DNA of 64,000 nt. It comes from Pontibacter sp. HSC-14F20. GTDB lineage: Bacteria; Bacteroidota; Bacteroidia; Cytophagales; Hymenobacteraceae. The translations under genes were made by a program, and so were the position numbers. The stretch covers positions 49,229-113,228 of the forward strand of contig NZ_JAHZTC010000017.1 in the NCBI RefSeq assembly GCF_019599265.1, read 5' to 3'. How positions within the stretch are numbered: the stretch's first letter is position 1; each line of letters opens with the position of its first letter. The notes under the pieces are model-generated. The model worked only from the letters and a program-made list of their open reading frames with translations. It did no database searches and was not told the DNA's origin. Positions 7,644-15,474 of the stretch are shown here, piece after piece.

Positions 7644-8708
7644 CTACTTTACTACCCTTTCGAGGATATCAATATAAAGCGCTATACTTTGTTCTATCTC
7701 GTGCAGGTAAATAAATTCGTCTGCCATGTGCGAACGGGCCGAGTCACCGGGTCCGAGTTTGAGCGAAGGTATGGAGAGCAGTGCTTGGTCGGATGTGGTC
7801 GGAGAGCCATAGGTGTTACGGCCAAGTGCTATACCTGCTTTTACCAGGGGATGCTGTAAAGATATAGAGGATGGCTTGAGTCGCATGGAACGTGGCGAAA
7901 CTTCTGATTTTACGTTTTGACGGATCACTTCTAATACTTCGTCCATGGAGTAGGCATCGGTCAGGCGCACGTCTACTGTAAAGTGACATTGATCGGGCAC
8001 TACGTTGTGCTGCGTGCCTGCCTGCACCATGGTCACTGACATCTTCACCGGGCCCAGATGGTCGGAAACTTCCGGGAAACGGAAATTCTGGAACCACATG
8101 ATATCCGGCAGTGCCTCATAAATCGCATTCAACCCTTCTTCGCGGGCCGCATGCCCGGAACGGCCTTTAGCAACACAATCCAGTACCAGCAAGCCTTTTT
8201 CGGCCACGGCTAGTTGCATGAGCGTTGGTTCACCCACAATGGCTGCCTCCAACTCGCCTAGTCCAGGCAGGATCAGTTCCAATCCGTCTTTACCTGAAAT
8301 TTCTTCCTCTGCCGTAGCCGCAAAAACCAGATTATACTTAAGTCCGGACTGCTCATAAAAGTAGAGGAATGTTGCGAGCAGCGACACCAGGCAACCACCT
8401 GCATCATTGCTTCCCAGTCCATAGAGTTTATCGTCTGCTACGGTAGCGGCAAAGGGGTCGCGGGTATAGCCGGTATTGGGCTTTACGGTATCATGGTGCG
8501 AGTTGAGCAACAGCGTTGGCAGCAACGGGTCAAAGTGCCTGTTAAACGCCCAAACATTGTTCAGTTTGCGCTCTATCTTCACCCCTTTACGCTCCAGAAA
8601 ACCAGCCAACAAATCAGCTGTCTTTTTTTCCTGTTTGCTAAAGGAAGGTATAGCGATGAGTTGCTGTAGCAGATCAAGTGCCTCCAGGTATAAGTTTTCC
8701 TTATGCAT
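7644..8708 (-). CDS. M20 deacylase of arginine synthesis (ArgE', acylcitrulline deacylase)
   Basis: A 354-residue M20-family metallohydrolase. Zinc-site motifs are LLNSHHDTVKP (His/Asp), YGLGSNDAGGCLVS (bridging Asp) and AATAEEEISGKDG (catalytic Glu and Glu ligand), plus the late TSDQALL region. Its position between argB and argH and the presence of an ArgF'-type carbamoyltransferase indicate that it removes the acyl group from N-acylcitrulline rather than N-acetylornithine, as in Xanthomonas and Bacteroides. Its ATG overlaps the end of argB by 8 bases. Whether the acyl is acetyl or succinyl is discussed under argF'. Confidence 0.88.
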   Translation of the reverse strand: MHKENLYLEALDLLQQLIAIPSFSKQEKKTADLLAGFLERKGVKIERKLNNVWAFNRHFDPLLPTLLLNSHHDTVKPNTGYTRDPFAATVADDKLYGLGSNDAGGCLVSLLATFLYFYEQSGLKYNLVFAATAEEEISGKDGLELILPGLGELEAAIVGEPTLMQLAVAEKGLLVLDCVAKGRSGHAAREEGLNAIYEALPDIMWFQNFRFPEVSDHLGPVKMSVTMVQAGTQHNVVPDQCHFTVDVRLTDAYSMDEVLEVIRQNVKSEVSPRSMRLKPSSISLQHPLVKAGIALGRNTYGSPTTSDQALLSIPSLKLGPGDSARSHMADEFIYLHEIEQSIALYIDILERVVK

Positions 8709-9498
8709 GGCTGAGCGTGATGGTAGTGCCTGAAAATTGACCGGAATCTGCCAGAGAAGGCAACCCCTCCGCTTCCCCGATCAGCACGGCGCTCACGCCC
8801 TGCCGAAGTGCCGCAAATGCATTGTCCAGTTTGGGGATCATCCCGTCTTTTACGACTCCGTCTGCTTTCAGGGCGCTATACCTGTGCTGATCAATATGCG
8901 GGATAACAGCAGCAGCATCTTCTGCATCAGACAGCACGCCCTTCTTCTCGAAACAATAAACCAGCTGCACCTGATAATATGGTGCCAGTGCGGTCGCTAA
9001 TACCGAGGCAATGGTGTCGGCGTTGGTGTTGAGCAGGTTGCCATTTCCATCATGGGTGAGCGGAGCAAAAACGGGGGTAAGTCCGGCAGCCAGCAGCGCC
9101 CGTATGGCGGTGGCATTAATGGTTTCGGGACCAGCAATATCACCGGCATAGCCATAGTCGACTGTTGTGACCGGGCGTTTGGTGGCAGGTATAGCATTTG
9201 CATCAGCGCCAGTCATCCCGATGGCATTGCAACCGAGCGCCTGTAGCTGTGCCACCACATTTTTGTTGATGAGTCCGGCGTATACCATCGTCACAAGGCG
9301 CAGTGTTTCAGCGTCAGTCAGGCGGCGACCTTCTACATAAGCTGGCTGTATACCTAACTGCAGACCAATAGTAGAAGCGATTTTGCCGCCGCCATGCACC
9401 AGCAGTTTCGGAACAGGCAGATGCGCAAAATCTTTTAAAAACCGCTGCAGGCGTTCCGGGTTGTCTAAAATGTTGCCGCCTATTTTAACGATGTACAT
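8701..9498 (-). CDS. argB: N-acetyl(acyl)glutamate kinase
   Basis: A 265-residue amino-acid kinase that phosphorylates the gamma-carboxylate of N-acylglutamate, the second step of arginine synthesis. The start at 9498 (MYIVKIGGNIL) is preferred over one 15 codons upstream because it begins at the conserved phosphate-binding KIGGNIL strand. Other motifs: LLVHGGGKIAS, EGRRLTDAETL (acylglutamate binding), NTNADTIASVLA (nucleotide binding) and KDGMIPKLDNA. In this operon the substrate may be N-succinylglutamate. It overlaps argE' and follows argF' after a 41-bp spacer with an AATGAGTG-type repeat. Confidence 0.93.
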   Translation of the reverse strand: MYIVKIGGNILDNPERLQRFLKDFAHLPVPKLLVHGGGKIASTIGLQLGIQPAYVEGRRLTDAETLRLVTMVYAGLINKNVVAQLQALGCNAIGMTGADANAIPATKRPVTTVDYGYAGDIAGPETINATAIRALLAAGLTPVFAPLTHDGNGNLLNTNADTIASVLATALAPYYQVQLVYCFEKKGVLSDAEDAAAVIPHIDQHRYSALKADGVVKDGMIPKLDNAFAALRQGVSAVLIGEAEGLPSLADSGQFSGTTITLSHA

Positions 9499-9503
9499 GT
9501 TAT

Positions 9504-9540
9504 TTAATGAGTGCATGAGTGCGTTAGTGAATGAGCAATT
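9504..9540. repeat. AATGAGTG-type direct repeats in argF'-argB spacer
   Basis: The spacer holds three imperfect tandem units, AATGAGTGC, ATGAGTGCG and GTGAATGAGC, similar to those at 7515-7530 and (reversed) 43884-43904. Possible slippage-prone spacer or a fragment of a dispersed element. Confidence 0.4.
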
Positions 9541-10490
9541 CAATTATTCTCTAACATCCGCTTCAACACGGCCTGCGCAGCATACAGCCGATTATTCGCT
9601 TGTTCGATCACCAGTGAGTTTGGCCCGTCCAGCACCTCATGGCTTAGTTCCAGACCGCGGCGAACCGGGAGGCAGTGCATTACTTTGGCGTTGTTGGTCA
9701 GGGCCAATTTTTCGTTGGTGATCATCCAACCCTCACCATCTGTCAGCACTTTGCCGTATTGCTCGTAGCTCGACCAGTTCTTTACATACACAAAGTCAGC
9801 ATTCTGCAAAGCCTCATCCTGGTTGTGCAGTACCTGTGCACCTTTCGTGATCTCCTCTGCCAGGTCGTAACCTTCCGGATTGGTGATAATAAGTTCCACA
9901 TCCGCCTGCTGCATCCACTCAGCAAATGAATTGGCCACACAATGCGGAATGGGTTTGATATGCGGTGCCCAGCTTAACACAACTTTTGGTCGCTTACCTG
10001 CAGCAGCCTGTTCTTTGATCGTGACAAGGTCGGCCAGGCTCTGCAATGGATGACGTGTTGCTGATTCCAGGCTCACCACCGGCACACCTGCCAGCTGAAT
10101 AAATTTGTTCAGTAGGTCTTCGCTGTAGTCCTCCTCCTTATCCTGTAATTTCGGGAAAGAGCGGATACCGATGATGTCGCAGTACTGGCCCATTACGGCA
10201 GCAGCTTCACGGATGTGCTCCACTGTGGTGCCGTCCATGATCACGCCATCGCGGGTTTCCAGCGCCCAGCCTTCTTTGTCGAGGTTCATCACCATCACGT
10301 TCATACCCAGGTTCATACCTGCTTTTTGTGTGCTCAGGCGGGTACGCAAGCTCGGATTCATGAAGATCAGGCCAAGGGTTTTATCCTGCCCGAGCGATTT
10401 ATGCGCGTAAGGGTTGTTTTTTAGTTCGAGTGCTTCGTTCACCAGAGCGGCTACGTCCTGCACATCGTGTACGGAAGTGAATTGCTTCAT
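9540..10490 (-). CDS. argF': N-acylornithine carbamoyltransferase, probably succinyl-type (ArgF')
   Basis: A 316-residue transcarbamylase. The carbamoyl-phosphate motif FMNPSLRTRLST replaces the usual STRT loop, and the C-terminal MHCLPVRRGLE replaces HCLP-RG of ornithine carbamoyltransferase; both mark the AOTCase/SOTCase branch. The acyl-specificity position (Glu92 in Xanthomonas AOTCase, Pro90 in Bacteroides fragilis SOTCase) aligns by eye with Val90 in GTTVEHI. From recalled mutational work, Val at this site gives succinylornithine activity, so the succinyl route is favoured (inference). Start overlaps the argD stop (ATGA); both enzymes are translationally coupled. Confidence 0.92.
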   Translation of the reverse strand: MKQFTSVHDVQDVAALVNEALELKNNPYAHKSLGQDKTLGLIFMNPSLRTRLSTQKAGMNLGMNVMVMNLDKEGWALETRDGVIMDGTTVEHIREAAAVMGQYCDIIGIRSFPKLQDKEEDYSEDLLNKFIQLAGVPVVSLESATRHPLQSLADLVTIKEQAAAGKRPKVVLSWAPHIKPIPHCVANSFAEWMQQADVELIITNPEGYDLAEEITKGAQVLHNQDEALQNADFVYVKNWSSYEQYGKVLTDGEGWMITNEKLALTNNAKVMHCLPVRRGLELSHEVLDGPNSLVIEQANNRLYAAQAVLKRMLENN

Positions 10491-11638
10491 CAGGCGGTTA
10501 CTTTTTTGGTAAGAATGGACGAAAATGCTTTCAGAAACTGATCGGCTTCGGTTTTGCTGATGGTCAGGGCAGGTAGCAGACGAAGCGTGTTTTTGTTGGA
10601 GGAACTACCCGTAAAGATGGCGTATTGGTTCAGCAGTTCTTTGCGGATGGCTGCGCAGGGTTCATTCAACTCTATACCTATCATGAGGCCCTGTCCGCGC
10701 ACCTCTTGCACACCCGGCATCCCTTCGAGTTTTTCACGCAGATAATGCCCCATAATAGTCGCATTTTCCAGCAGGTTCTCATGCTCGATCACTTCCAGCA
10801 CAGCCAGCGAGGCTGCGCAGGCCAGGTAATTACCTCCAAAAGTTGTGCCCAGCATACCATGGCGCGCCTCTATTTTCGGATTGATCAGCACACCACCTAC
10901 CGGGAAGCCGTTGCCCATCCCTTTGGCAACCGTGATCAGATCTGGCTGGATGCCTGCATGTTGATGAGCAAAGAATTTACCGGAGCGACCATAACCCGAC
11001 TGCACTTCATCTAAAATAAGCAAAGCACCTACTTTTTTACAGCCTGCTTCCAGTGCTTTCAGGAAATCAACTGTCGGGATGTTTACCCCTCCTACACCTT
11101 GTATACCTTCCACAATCACAGCAGCCAACTCTGCTCCGTGCAGTTGCAGCGACTCTTCAAAAGAGGTTGCGTCGTTAAACGGCAGGAAAATTATGTTATC
11201 GGTCTGGTTGATTGGTGCCACAATGCTCGGGTCATCAGTAGCAGCGACAGCAGCTGACGTGCGGCCGTGGAATGAGCTTGTAAAGGAAATGATCTTTTTA
11301 CGACCAGTCTGGAAAGAAGCCAGTTTCAGCGCGTTCTCGTTGGCCTCGGCACCGGAGTTGCACAGGAAAAAGTTATAGTCATCGTAACCACTGAGTTTGC
11401 CCAACTTTTCGGCCAGTTCCTGCTGCATCGGCATTTGAACCGCATTGGAGTAGAAACCGATGTCGTATAGCTGGCGCGCGATGCGCTTTACGTAGTGAGG
11501 GTGAGAATGACCGATCGAAATAACGGCGTGGCCACCGTAAAGGTCAAGGTATTTGCGGCCTTCCTTGTCCCAAACAGACAGACCGGCGGCTCTTACAGGT
11601 TCGATATCGAAGAGCGGATAAACATCAAAGAGGTTCAT
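10490..11638 (-). CDS. argD: Acetyl(acyl)ornithine aminotransferase
   Basis: A 382-residue class III PLP aminotransferase converting N-acylglutamate semialdehyde to N-acylornithine. Seen: YLDLYGGHAVISIGHSHPHYV, NSGAEANENALKLA, SFHGRTSAAVAAT, LILDEVQSGYGRSGKFF and VAKGMGNGFPVGGV, where the lysine of AKG carries the PLP. Length is normal for ArgD. The stop overlaps the argF' start by one base (ATGA). A 128-bp spacer separates it from argC. Confidence 0.94.
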   Translation of the reverse strand: MNLFDVYPLFDIEPVRAAGLSVWDKEGRKYLDLYGGHAVISIGHSHPHYVKRIARQLYDIGFYSNAVQMPMQQELAEKLGKLSGYDDYNFFLCNSGAEANENALKLASFQTGRKKIISFTSSFHGRTSAAVAATDDPSIVAPINQTDNIIFLPFNDATSFEESLQLHGAELAAVIVEGIQGVGGVNIPTVDFLKALEAGCKKVGALLILDEVQSGYGRSGKFFAHQHAGIQPDLITVAKGMGNGFPVGGVLINPKIEARHGMLGTTFGGNYLACAASLAVLEVIEHENLLENATIMGHYLREKLEGMPGVQEVRGQGLMIGIELNEPCAAIRKELLNQYAIFTGSSSNKNTLRLLPALTISKTEADQFLKAFSSILTKKVTA

Positions 11639-11719
11639 GGCTATGGAATTAGATGTAGGAGGTTAGAAAATAGATGTAGAACAGTGTTCTTGGGTATTTT
11701 AACATGGCTAAATGGCTCT

Positions 11720-11736
11720 ATTGTTAAATTGTTGAT
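11720..11736. repeat. 17-bp intergenic repeat shared with the his operon
   Basis: ATTGTTAAATTGTTGAT in the argC-argD spacer recurs exactly at 43800-43816 in the hisF-hisI spacer. It is preceded here by related units (ATGGCTAAATGGCT), suggesting a decayed or slippage-grown intergenic repeat. Confidence 0.55.
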
Positions 11737-11766
11737 TGCTGATGGTTATCTGTTTACTGATAACTG

Positions 11767-12768
11767 TTAAAACGTCGTTGCTTTTAACTTCAGGCCTGTA
11801 GTTTCGTCCAGCCCGAAAACCAGGTTCATGTTCTGTACGGCCTGTCCGGCTGCTCCTTTCAACAGGTTGTCGATCAGGCTGGTTATGATGAGCATATTCC
11901 CTTGTTTTTGCAGGTATAGCACGCACTTATTGGTGTTCACCACCTGCTTCAGGTCAGGGTTTTGATCAGTTACCAGTGTGAAAGGATGTCCTTTGTAATA
12001 GTCCTTATAAAGAGCTTGCGCCTCTTCCAGCGTCAAATCCGTTTGCAGGTAGGCCGTAATGAAAATGCCGCGGGCAAAAGGTCCCCGGTAAGGTATAAAG
12101 TGAATGTCCGGCTGACTATCCGCCTGCAAGCTTTTAAGACTTCGCTTGATCTCGCGCAAGTGCTGGTGCTCCATCACTTTATAAGTCGAGATGTTCTCGG
12201 TGCGCCAGCTGAAATGCGAAGTAGCACTCAGACTTTGGCCGGCTCCGGTAGAGCCCGTTATACCACTCACATGTACATCGGCGCTGATCAGTTTTTGCTT
12301 GGCCAGCGGCAGCAAAGCCAGCTGTATACCTGTGGCAAAGCAACCCGGATTGGCGATGTGCTGCGCCTGCTGAATCTGCTCACGCTGTAATTCCGGCAAA
12401 CCATAGACAAAACTTCTTTCCCCAGTCTCAACCACATCACATGTGGTATTTTCATTCCAGCGGAAATCCTGGCTCAGGTCGATGATCTTTGTCGCAGCCG
12501 GAACTTCATTTTCAGCCAGAAATTTAGCCGCCTCCCCATGGCCGGCACATAGAAAGAGCACATCCACAGCTATAGCAGCGTCAGCTGAAAACAGCATTTC
12601 TGTTTCGCCCAGCAGATCCGGATGCGTGGCGTACACTGGCTTGCTTGCCTGGCTGCGGCTCTGTACGAAAGCCAGCTCTACATTCGGGTGAAGCAGCAGT
12701 AAACGCAGCAGCTCACCGCCGGCATATCCTGCTCCGCCTACTATACCTGCTTTTATACTTGTTGCCAT
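11767..12768 (-). CDS. argC: N-acetyl(acyl)-gamma-glutamyl-phosphate reductase
   Basis: A 333-residue NADPH-dependent reductase making N-acylglutamate semialdehyde. N-terminal Rossmann motif GIVGGAGYAGGELLRLL, catalytic Cys in the IANPGCFATGIQLALLPL block, and the GITGSTGAGQSLSATSHF loop are all present, with the HxHxxEI-type HQHLREI motif. It starts on the stop codon of argG (TAATG, one-base overlap), so the two are coupled. Confidence 0.96.
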   Translation of the reverse strand: MATSIKAGIVGGAGYAGGELLRLLLLHPNVELAFVQSRSQASKPVYATHPDLLGETEMLFSADAAIAVDVLFLCAGHGEAAKFLAENEVPAATKIIDLSQDFRWNENTTCDVVETGERSFVYGLPELQREQIQQAQHIANPGCFATGIQLALLPLAKQKLISADVHVSGITGSTGAGQSLSATSHFSWRTENISTYKVMEHQHLREIKRSLKSLQADSQPDIHFIPYRGPFARGIFITAYLQTDLTLEEAQALYKDYYKGHPFTLVTDQNPDLKQVVNTNKCVLYLQKQGNMLIITSLIDNLLKGAAGQAVQNMNLVFGLDETTGLKLKATTF

Positions 12769-13964
12769 TATAGTCCGGTGTTGTTGATCTTGTGGTACAT
12801 CATGGCCTGGTTGCCGAATATCTTGGAGAAGCCTTTCACATCCTCACCTGACCAGGCATTGTTCATTTCACCGTAGCTGCCAAACTTCGACGACATCAAA
12901 TCATGCTCCGACTCTATACCTTCCACCTGGAAGCGGTAAGGCGCCAGCAGCACATGTACTTTTCCGGTCACATTCTCCTGCGTTTCCTGCAGGAAGGTCT
13001 CGATGTTACGCATGGTCGGGTCGATGAACTGCCCTTCGTGCAGCCAGTTGCCGTACCAGGTTGCCAGTTGGTCTTTCCAGTAAAGCTGCCATTTGGTGAG
13101 TACGTGCTTCTCCAGGGTATGATGCGCCTTGATGATTACCATCGGGGCAGCCGCCTCGAATCCTACTCTGCCTTTAATACCAATGATTGTGTCACCCACG
13201 TGGATGTCACGGCCAATGGCAAAAGGGCCCGCTATACCTTGCAGCGCCTGAATAGCCTGTACCGGACTATCGTATACCTTCTCATTTATACCTACAAGCT
13301 CACCTTTTTCGAAATGCAGTGTTACGCGCTCTGGTTGCTCTTTGGTCAATTGGGTTGGGTAAGCTGATTCTGGTAGTGGCTGGTGCGAGGTCAGTGTTTC
13401 TTTGCCACCCACTGAGGTACCCCAGATGCCTTTGTTGATCGAGTATTGCGCTTTTACAAAGTCGTATTCCACGCCGTGCTGCTTCAGGTACTCAATCTCT
13501 TCTTCACGCGACAATTTCATGTCACGGATCGGCGTGATAATCTCAATCTCCGGAATCATCACATGGAAGATCATGTCGAAGCGCACCTGGTCGTTGCCGG
13601 CGCCGGTGCTGCCGTGGGCCACATAATCGGCGCCCAGGGCTTTGGCATGACGGGCAATGGCCATGGCCTGCGTTACGCGCTCGGCACTAACCGAAAGCGG
13701 ATAGGTGTTGTTCTTCAGCACATTCCCGAAGATCAGGTACTTGATGCAGCTCTGGTAGTAGTACTCGGTTTCGTCCAGGTTGGTGTGCTGCGTAACGCCC
13801 AGGTCATAGGCGCGCTGCTCGGTCTGCTGCAGTTCTTCTTCTGAGAATCCACCGGTGTTCACCAGTACAGAATGCACTTCTAGTCCTTTTTCCTCTTTCA
13901 GGAATTTCACGCAGTAAGAGGTATCAAGGCCGCCGCTAAAGGCTAAAACAACTTTCTTCTTCAT
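12768..13964 (-). CDS. argG: Argininosuccinate synthase
   Basis: A 398-residue PP-loop ATP pyrophosphatase joining citrulline and aspartate. The start at 13964 begins at the PP-loop strand MKKKVVLAFSGGLDTSYC; an upstream in-frame start would lie inside the GNAT gene. Further motifs: YVAHGSTGAGNDQVRFD and the KAQYSINKGIWGTSVGG block. Members of this pathway normally accept free citrulline, which ArgE' would release. Lies 7 bases after the GNAT gene and overlaps argC by one base. Confidence 0.95.
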   Translation of the reverse strand: MKKKVVLAFSGGLDTSYCVKFLKEEKGLEVHSVLVNTGGFSEEELQQTEQRAYDLGVTQHTNLDETEYYYQSCIKYLIFGNVLKNNTYPLSVSAERVTQAMAIARHAKALGADYVAHGSTGAGNDQVRFDMIFHVMIPEIEIITPIRDMKLSREEEIEYLKQHGVEYDFVKAQYSINKGIWGTSVGGKETLTSHQPLPESAYPTQLTKEQPERVTLHFEKGELVGINEKVYDSPVQAIQALQGIAGPFAIGRDIHVGDTIIGIKGRVGFEAAAPMVIIKAHHTLEKHVLTKWQLYWKDQLATWYGNWLHEGQFIDPTMRNIETFLQETQENVTGKVHVLLAPYRFQVEGIESEHDLMSSKFGSYGEMNNAWSGEDVKGFSKIFGNQAMMYHKINNTGL

Positions 13965-13971
13965 GTTATTT

Positions 13972-14640
13972 TTAGATGCTTGTCGGGTTGATGTTTTGGT
14001 TTCCGTGGCTTTGCGCAAAGGTGCCATAGCCAACAGGTATAGCCGGTTCTTCGATCGGTGTCAGGATTTGTAGTTGCTCCCTGGCAATCGGCTTTTGCTC
14101 GCGTGCCGGATCATAAAGCATGGCGGTGCAGAGGCAGTTGCTGCGCTCCTTCATCACCAGAATGTCGTAGTTGATGCAGCTCTTGCAACCGTTCCAGAAA
14201 GCATCGTCGTCAGTCAGTTCAGAGTAGGTAACCGGACGGTAACCCAGGTCAGAATTGATCTTCATTACGGCCAGGCCAGTAGTCAACCCAAATATTTTGG
14301 CATCCGGATACTTGTGGCGCGACAGTTCAAAAATCTTGTTCTTGATCAGCTTGGCCAGCCCGCTTTTACGCAGCTCCGGCGATACGATCAGGCCTGAGTT
14401 GGCCACATATTTGCCATGGCTCCAGGTTTCAATGTAGCAGAAACCCGCCCAGGCACCGTTCAAGTCCAGGGCAATTACGGCCTTGCCTTCCAGCATTTTT
14501 TGGGCTATGTAGTCCGGAGTACGCTTGGCTATACCTGTACCCCTGGCTTTGGCAGATGCCTCCATTTCATCGCAGATCTGCTGCGCGTAGCTGGTGTGTT
14601 GCACATCGGCAACGGTAATGATAAAAGGAGATGGATTCAT
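13972..14640 (-). CDS. GNAT-family candidate N-acylglutamate synthase (first arg operon gene)
   Basis: A 222-residue GNAT acyltransferase. The acyl-CoA-binding region is SGLIVSPELRKSGLAKLIKN (motif A, Arg/Gly-rich turn), followed by FGLTTGLAVMKINSDLGYRPV. A C-terminal extension holds a Cys cluster (NGCKSCINYD and SNCLC) not typical of small GNATs. The operon has no argA or argJ, so this gene is the only candidate for the first committed step, N-acetyl- or N-succinylglutamate formation. GNAT genes in this position were linked genetically to arginine prototrophy in Bacteroidetes (recalled, not checked). Preceded by a long untranslated leader. Confidence 0.75.
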   Translation of the reverse strand: MNPSPFIITVADVQHTSYAQQICDEMEASAKARGTGIAKRTPDYIAQKMLEGKAVIALDLNGAWAGFCYIETWSHGKYVANSGLIVSPELRKSGLAKLIKNKIFELSRHKYPDAKIFGLTTGLAVMKINSDLGYRPVTYSELTDDDAFWNGCKSCINYDILVMKERSNCLCTAMLYDPAREQKPIAREQLQILTPIEEPAIPVGYGTFAQSHGNQNINPTSI

Positions 14641-14787
14641 TTTAGAAATTATATACCCGGGCTATACTTGCGCATAACCAGTTGATACAGAATTAAAAAT
14701 ACCAGAAACAATGCTGAGAAAAGGCTAAGCGGTGAAGCATACCTTTGTCAGGCAACATTAAATACAATACAAAGAATTGGGAAGATT

Positions 14788-14806
14788 GACTACTGCGTAG
14801 GTAGTC
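14788..14806 (-). promoter_or_regulatory. Stem-loop in the arg operon leader
   Basis: GACTAC (14788-14793) and GTAGTC (14801-14806) form a 6-bp stem shortly after the putative leader ORF stop. A further hairpin, AAACAGG/CCTGTTT (14976-14995), lies at the very start of the predicted transcript. Together with the long leader (about 360 nt) they suggest RNA-level control; no known riboswitch fold was recognised. Confidence 0.35.
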
Positions 14807-14821
14807 GGGAAGCACGTCGGC

Positions 14822-14950
14822 CTAGGGCCTGTAGCGGACCACGGCATTAATAGCCCTCAAAACTATCCTGACAGACAGGATAGAAAAAGTCGCACCCTTC
14901 AGAGAAAGGTGATTTACCATCACAGATGATAAAACCGGCTTTTTTTTCAT
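14822..14950 (-). CDS. Possible 42-codon leader peptide of the arg operon
   Basis: An ATG at 14950 opens a 42-residue frame ending in TAG at 14822, wholly inside the arg 5' leader. It begins MKKKPVLSS and its last 15 residues hold four arginines (at 28, 32, 39 and 41), three of them AGG, a codon little used in neighbouring genes. The frame overlaps two hairpins (TATCCTG/CAGGATA, 14864-14882; GTGAT/ATCAC, 14909-14923). By analogy with the Trp and His leaders elsewhere in this window it may act in arginine-responsive attenuation, but there is no compact Arg run and no clear U-tract terminator, so support is moderate. Confidence 0.4.
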   Translation of the reverse strand: MKKKPVLSSVMVNHLSLKGATFSILSVRIVLRAINAVVRYRP

Positions 14951-15002
14951 TTCAGATTGTTGGTTCAATTTTTAAAAACAGGTGTTTGCCTGTTTCACAA
15001 AG

Positions 15003-15034
15003 CAAAGATTTGCAATTAATATCGGTATCTACAA
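15003..15034 (-). promoter_or_regulatory. Candidate arg operon promoter
   Basis: On the minus strand AATCTTTG (15010-15003) matches the Bacteroidetes -7 element TAnnTTTG at 7 of 8 positions, with TTG (15034-15032) 21 bases upstream as -33. The -33 box lies inside the first of three overlapping palindromes. Transcription would start near 14998. Confidence 0.45.
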
Positions 15035-15090
15035 CAAATGGTTGTAAATTATGATAAAATTTACACCTTACTACAAAATGTTACAACATT
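15031..15090. promoter_or_regulatory. Cluster of three palindromes, candidate arg operator
   Basis: Three inverted repeats lie back to back: ACAAC-5-GTTGT (15031-15045), GTAAATT-7-AATTTAC (15044-15064) and AATGTT-2-AACATT (15077-15090). They cover and flank the -33 box of the predicted arg promoter and lie about 105 bases from the divergent gene at 15195. AT-rich paired palindromes of this kind suit an arginine-responsive or other dimeric regulator; no regulator gene is adjacent. Confidence 0.5.
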
Positions 15091-15194
15091 TAGTTTGAAT
15101 CGACTCTTAAATCTTTCAAAAGAAGCTATAAAAGCTTAACCTGGCAGGAAGGAGGCTGATAAAATTATAGTGGCTTTGCGTATCTTGCGGCGCA

Positions 15195-15473
15195 ATGAAG
15201 AATTTATCCCTCAGCGTTATCATCGGCCTTCTCTTTTCCGCCATCGGCACGGCTTCCCTGTTCCTGACCCGCGACCCGCTTATGGCTGCCATTTGGCTTA
15301 GTTTCGGTAATGGCCTTATACTTTCCAACCTGCGCTTCAGCAGACCTGATACGGCCGGCAATTTGGTGGCTGCCCCTGTTCCTAAAATCAGGTTCTATGT
15401 CGGAATTGCCTTAATTGTGATGGCGGTGATTTTACTGGGTGTGCAGGTATACACGGATATGCAGCAGGCCTGA
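15195..15473 (+). CDS. Small two-helix membrane protein, unknown function
   Basis: A 92-residue protein with two hydrophobic helices (about residues 5-23 and 68-85, YVGIALIVMAVILLGVQVY) and a short polar loop containing FSRPDTAGN. No recognised family. Divergent from the arg operon; its stop lies next to that of the convergent protease gene (one base between them). It could be inner-membrane, but nothing points to a function. Confidence 0.65.
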   Translation: MKNLSLSVIIGLLFSAIGTASLFLTRDPLMAAIWLSFGNGLILSNLRFSRPDTAGNLVAAPVPKIRFYVGIALIVMAVILLGVQVYTDMQQA

Positions 15474-15474
15474 G

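Noticed and set aside
9540..10490. Ordinary ornithine carbamoyltransferase
   Set aside because: The FMNPSLRTRLST loop, MHCLPVRRGLE end and neighbouring M20 deacylase identify the acylornithine-specific branch.
14761..14880. Possible tRNA or riboswitch in the arg leader
   Set aside because: Several short stems are present, but no cloverleaf, anticodon arm or known riboswitch consensus could be assembled.
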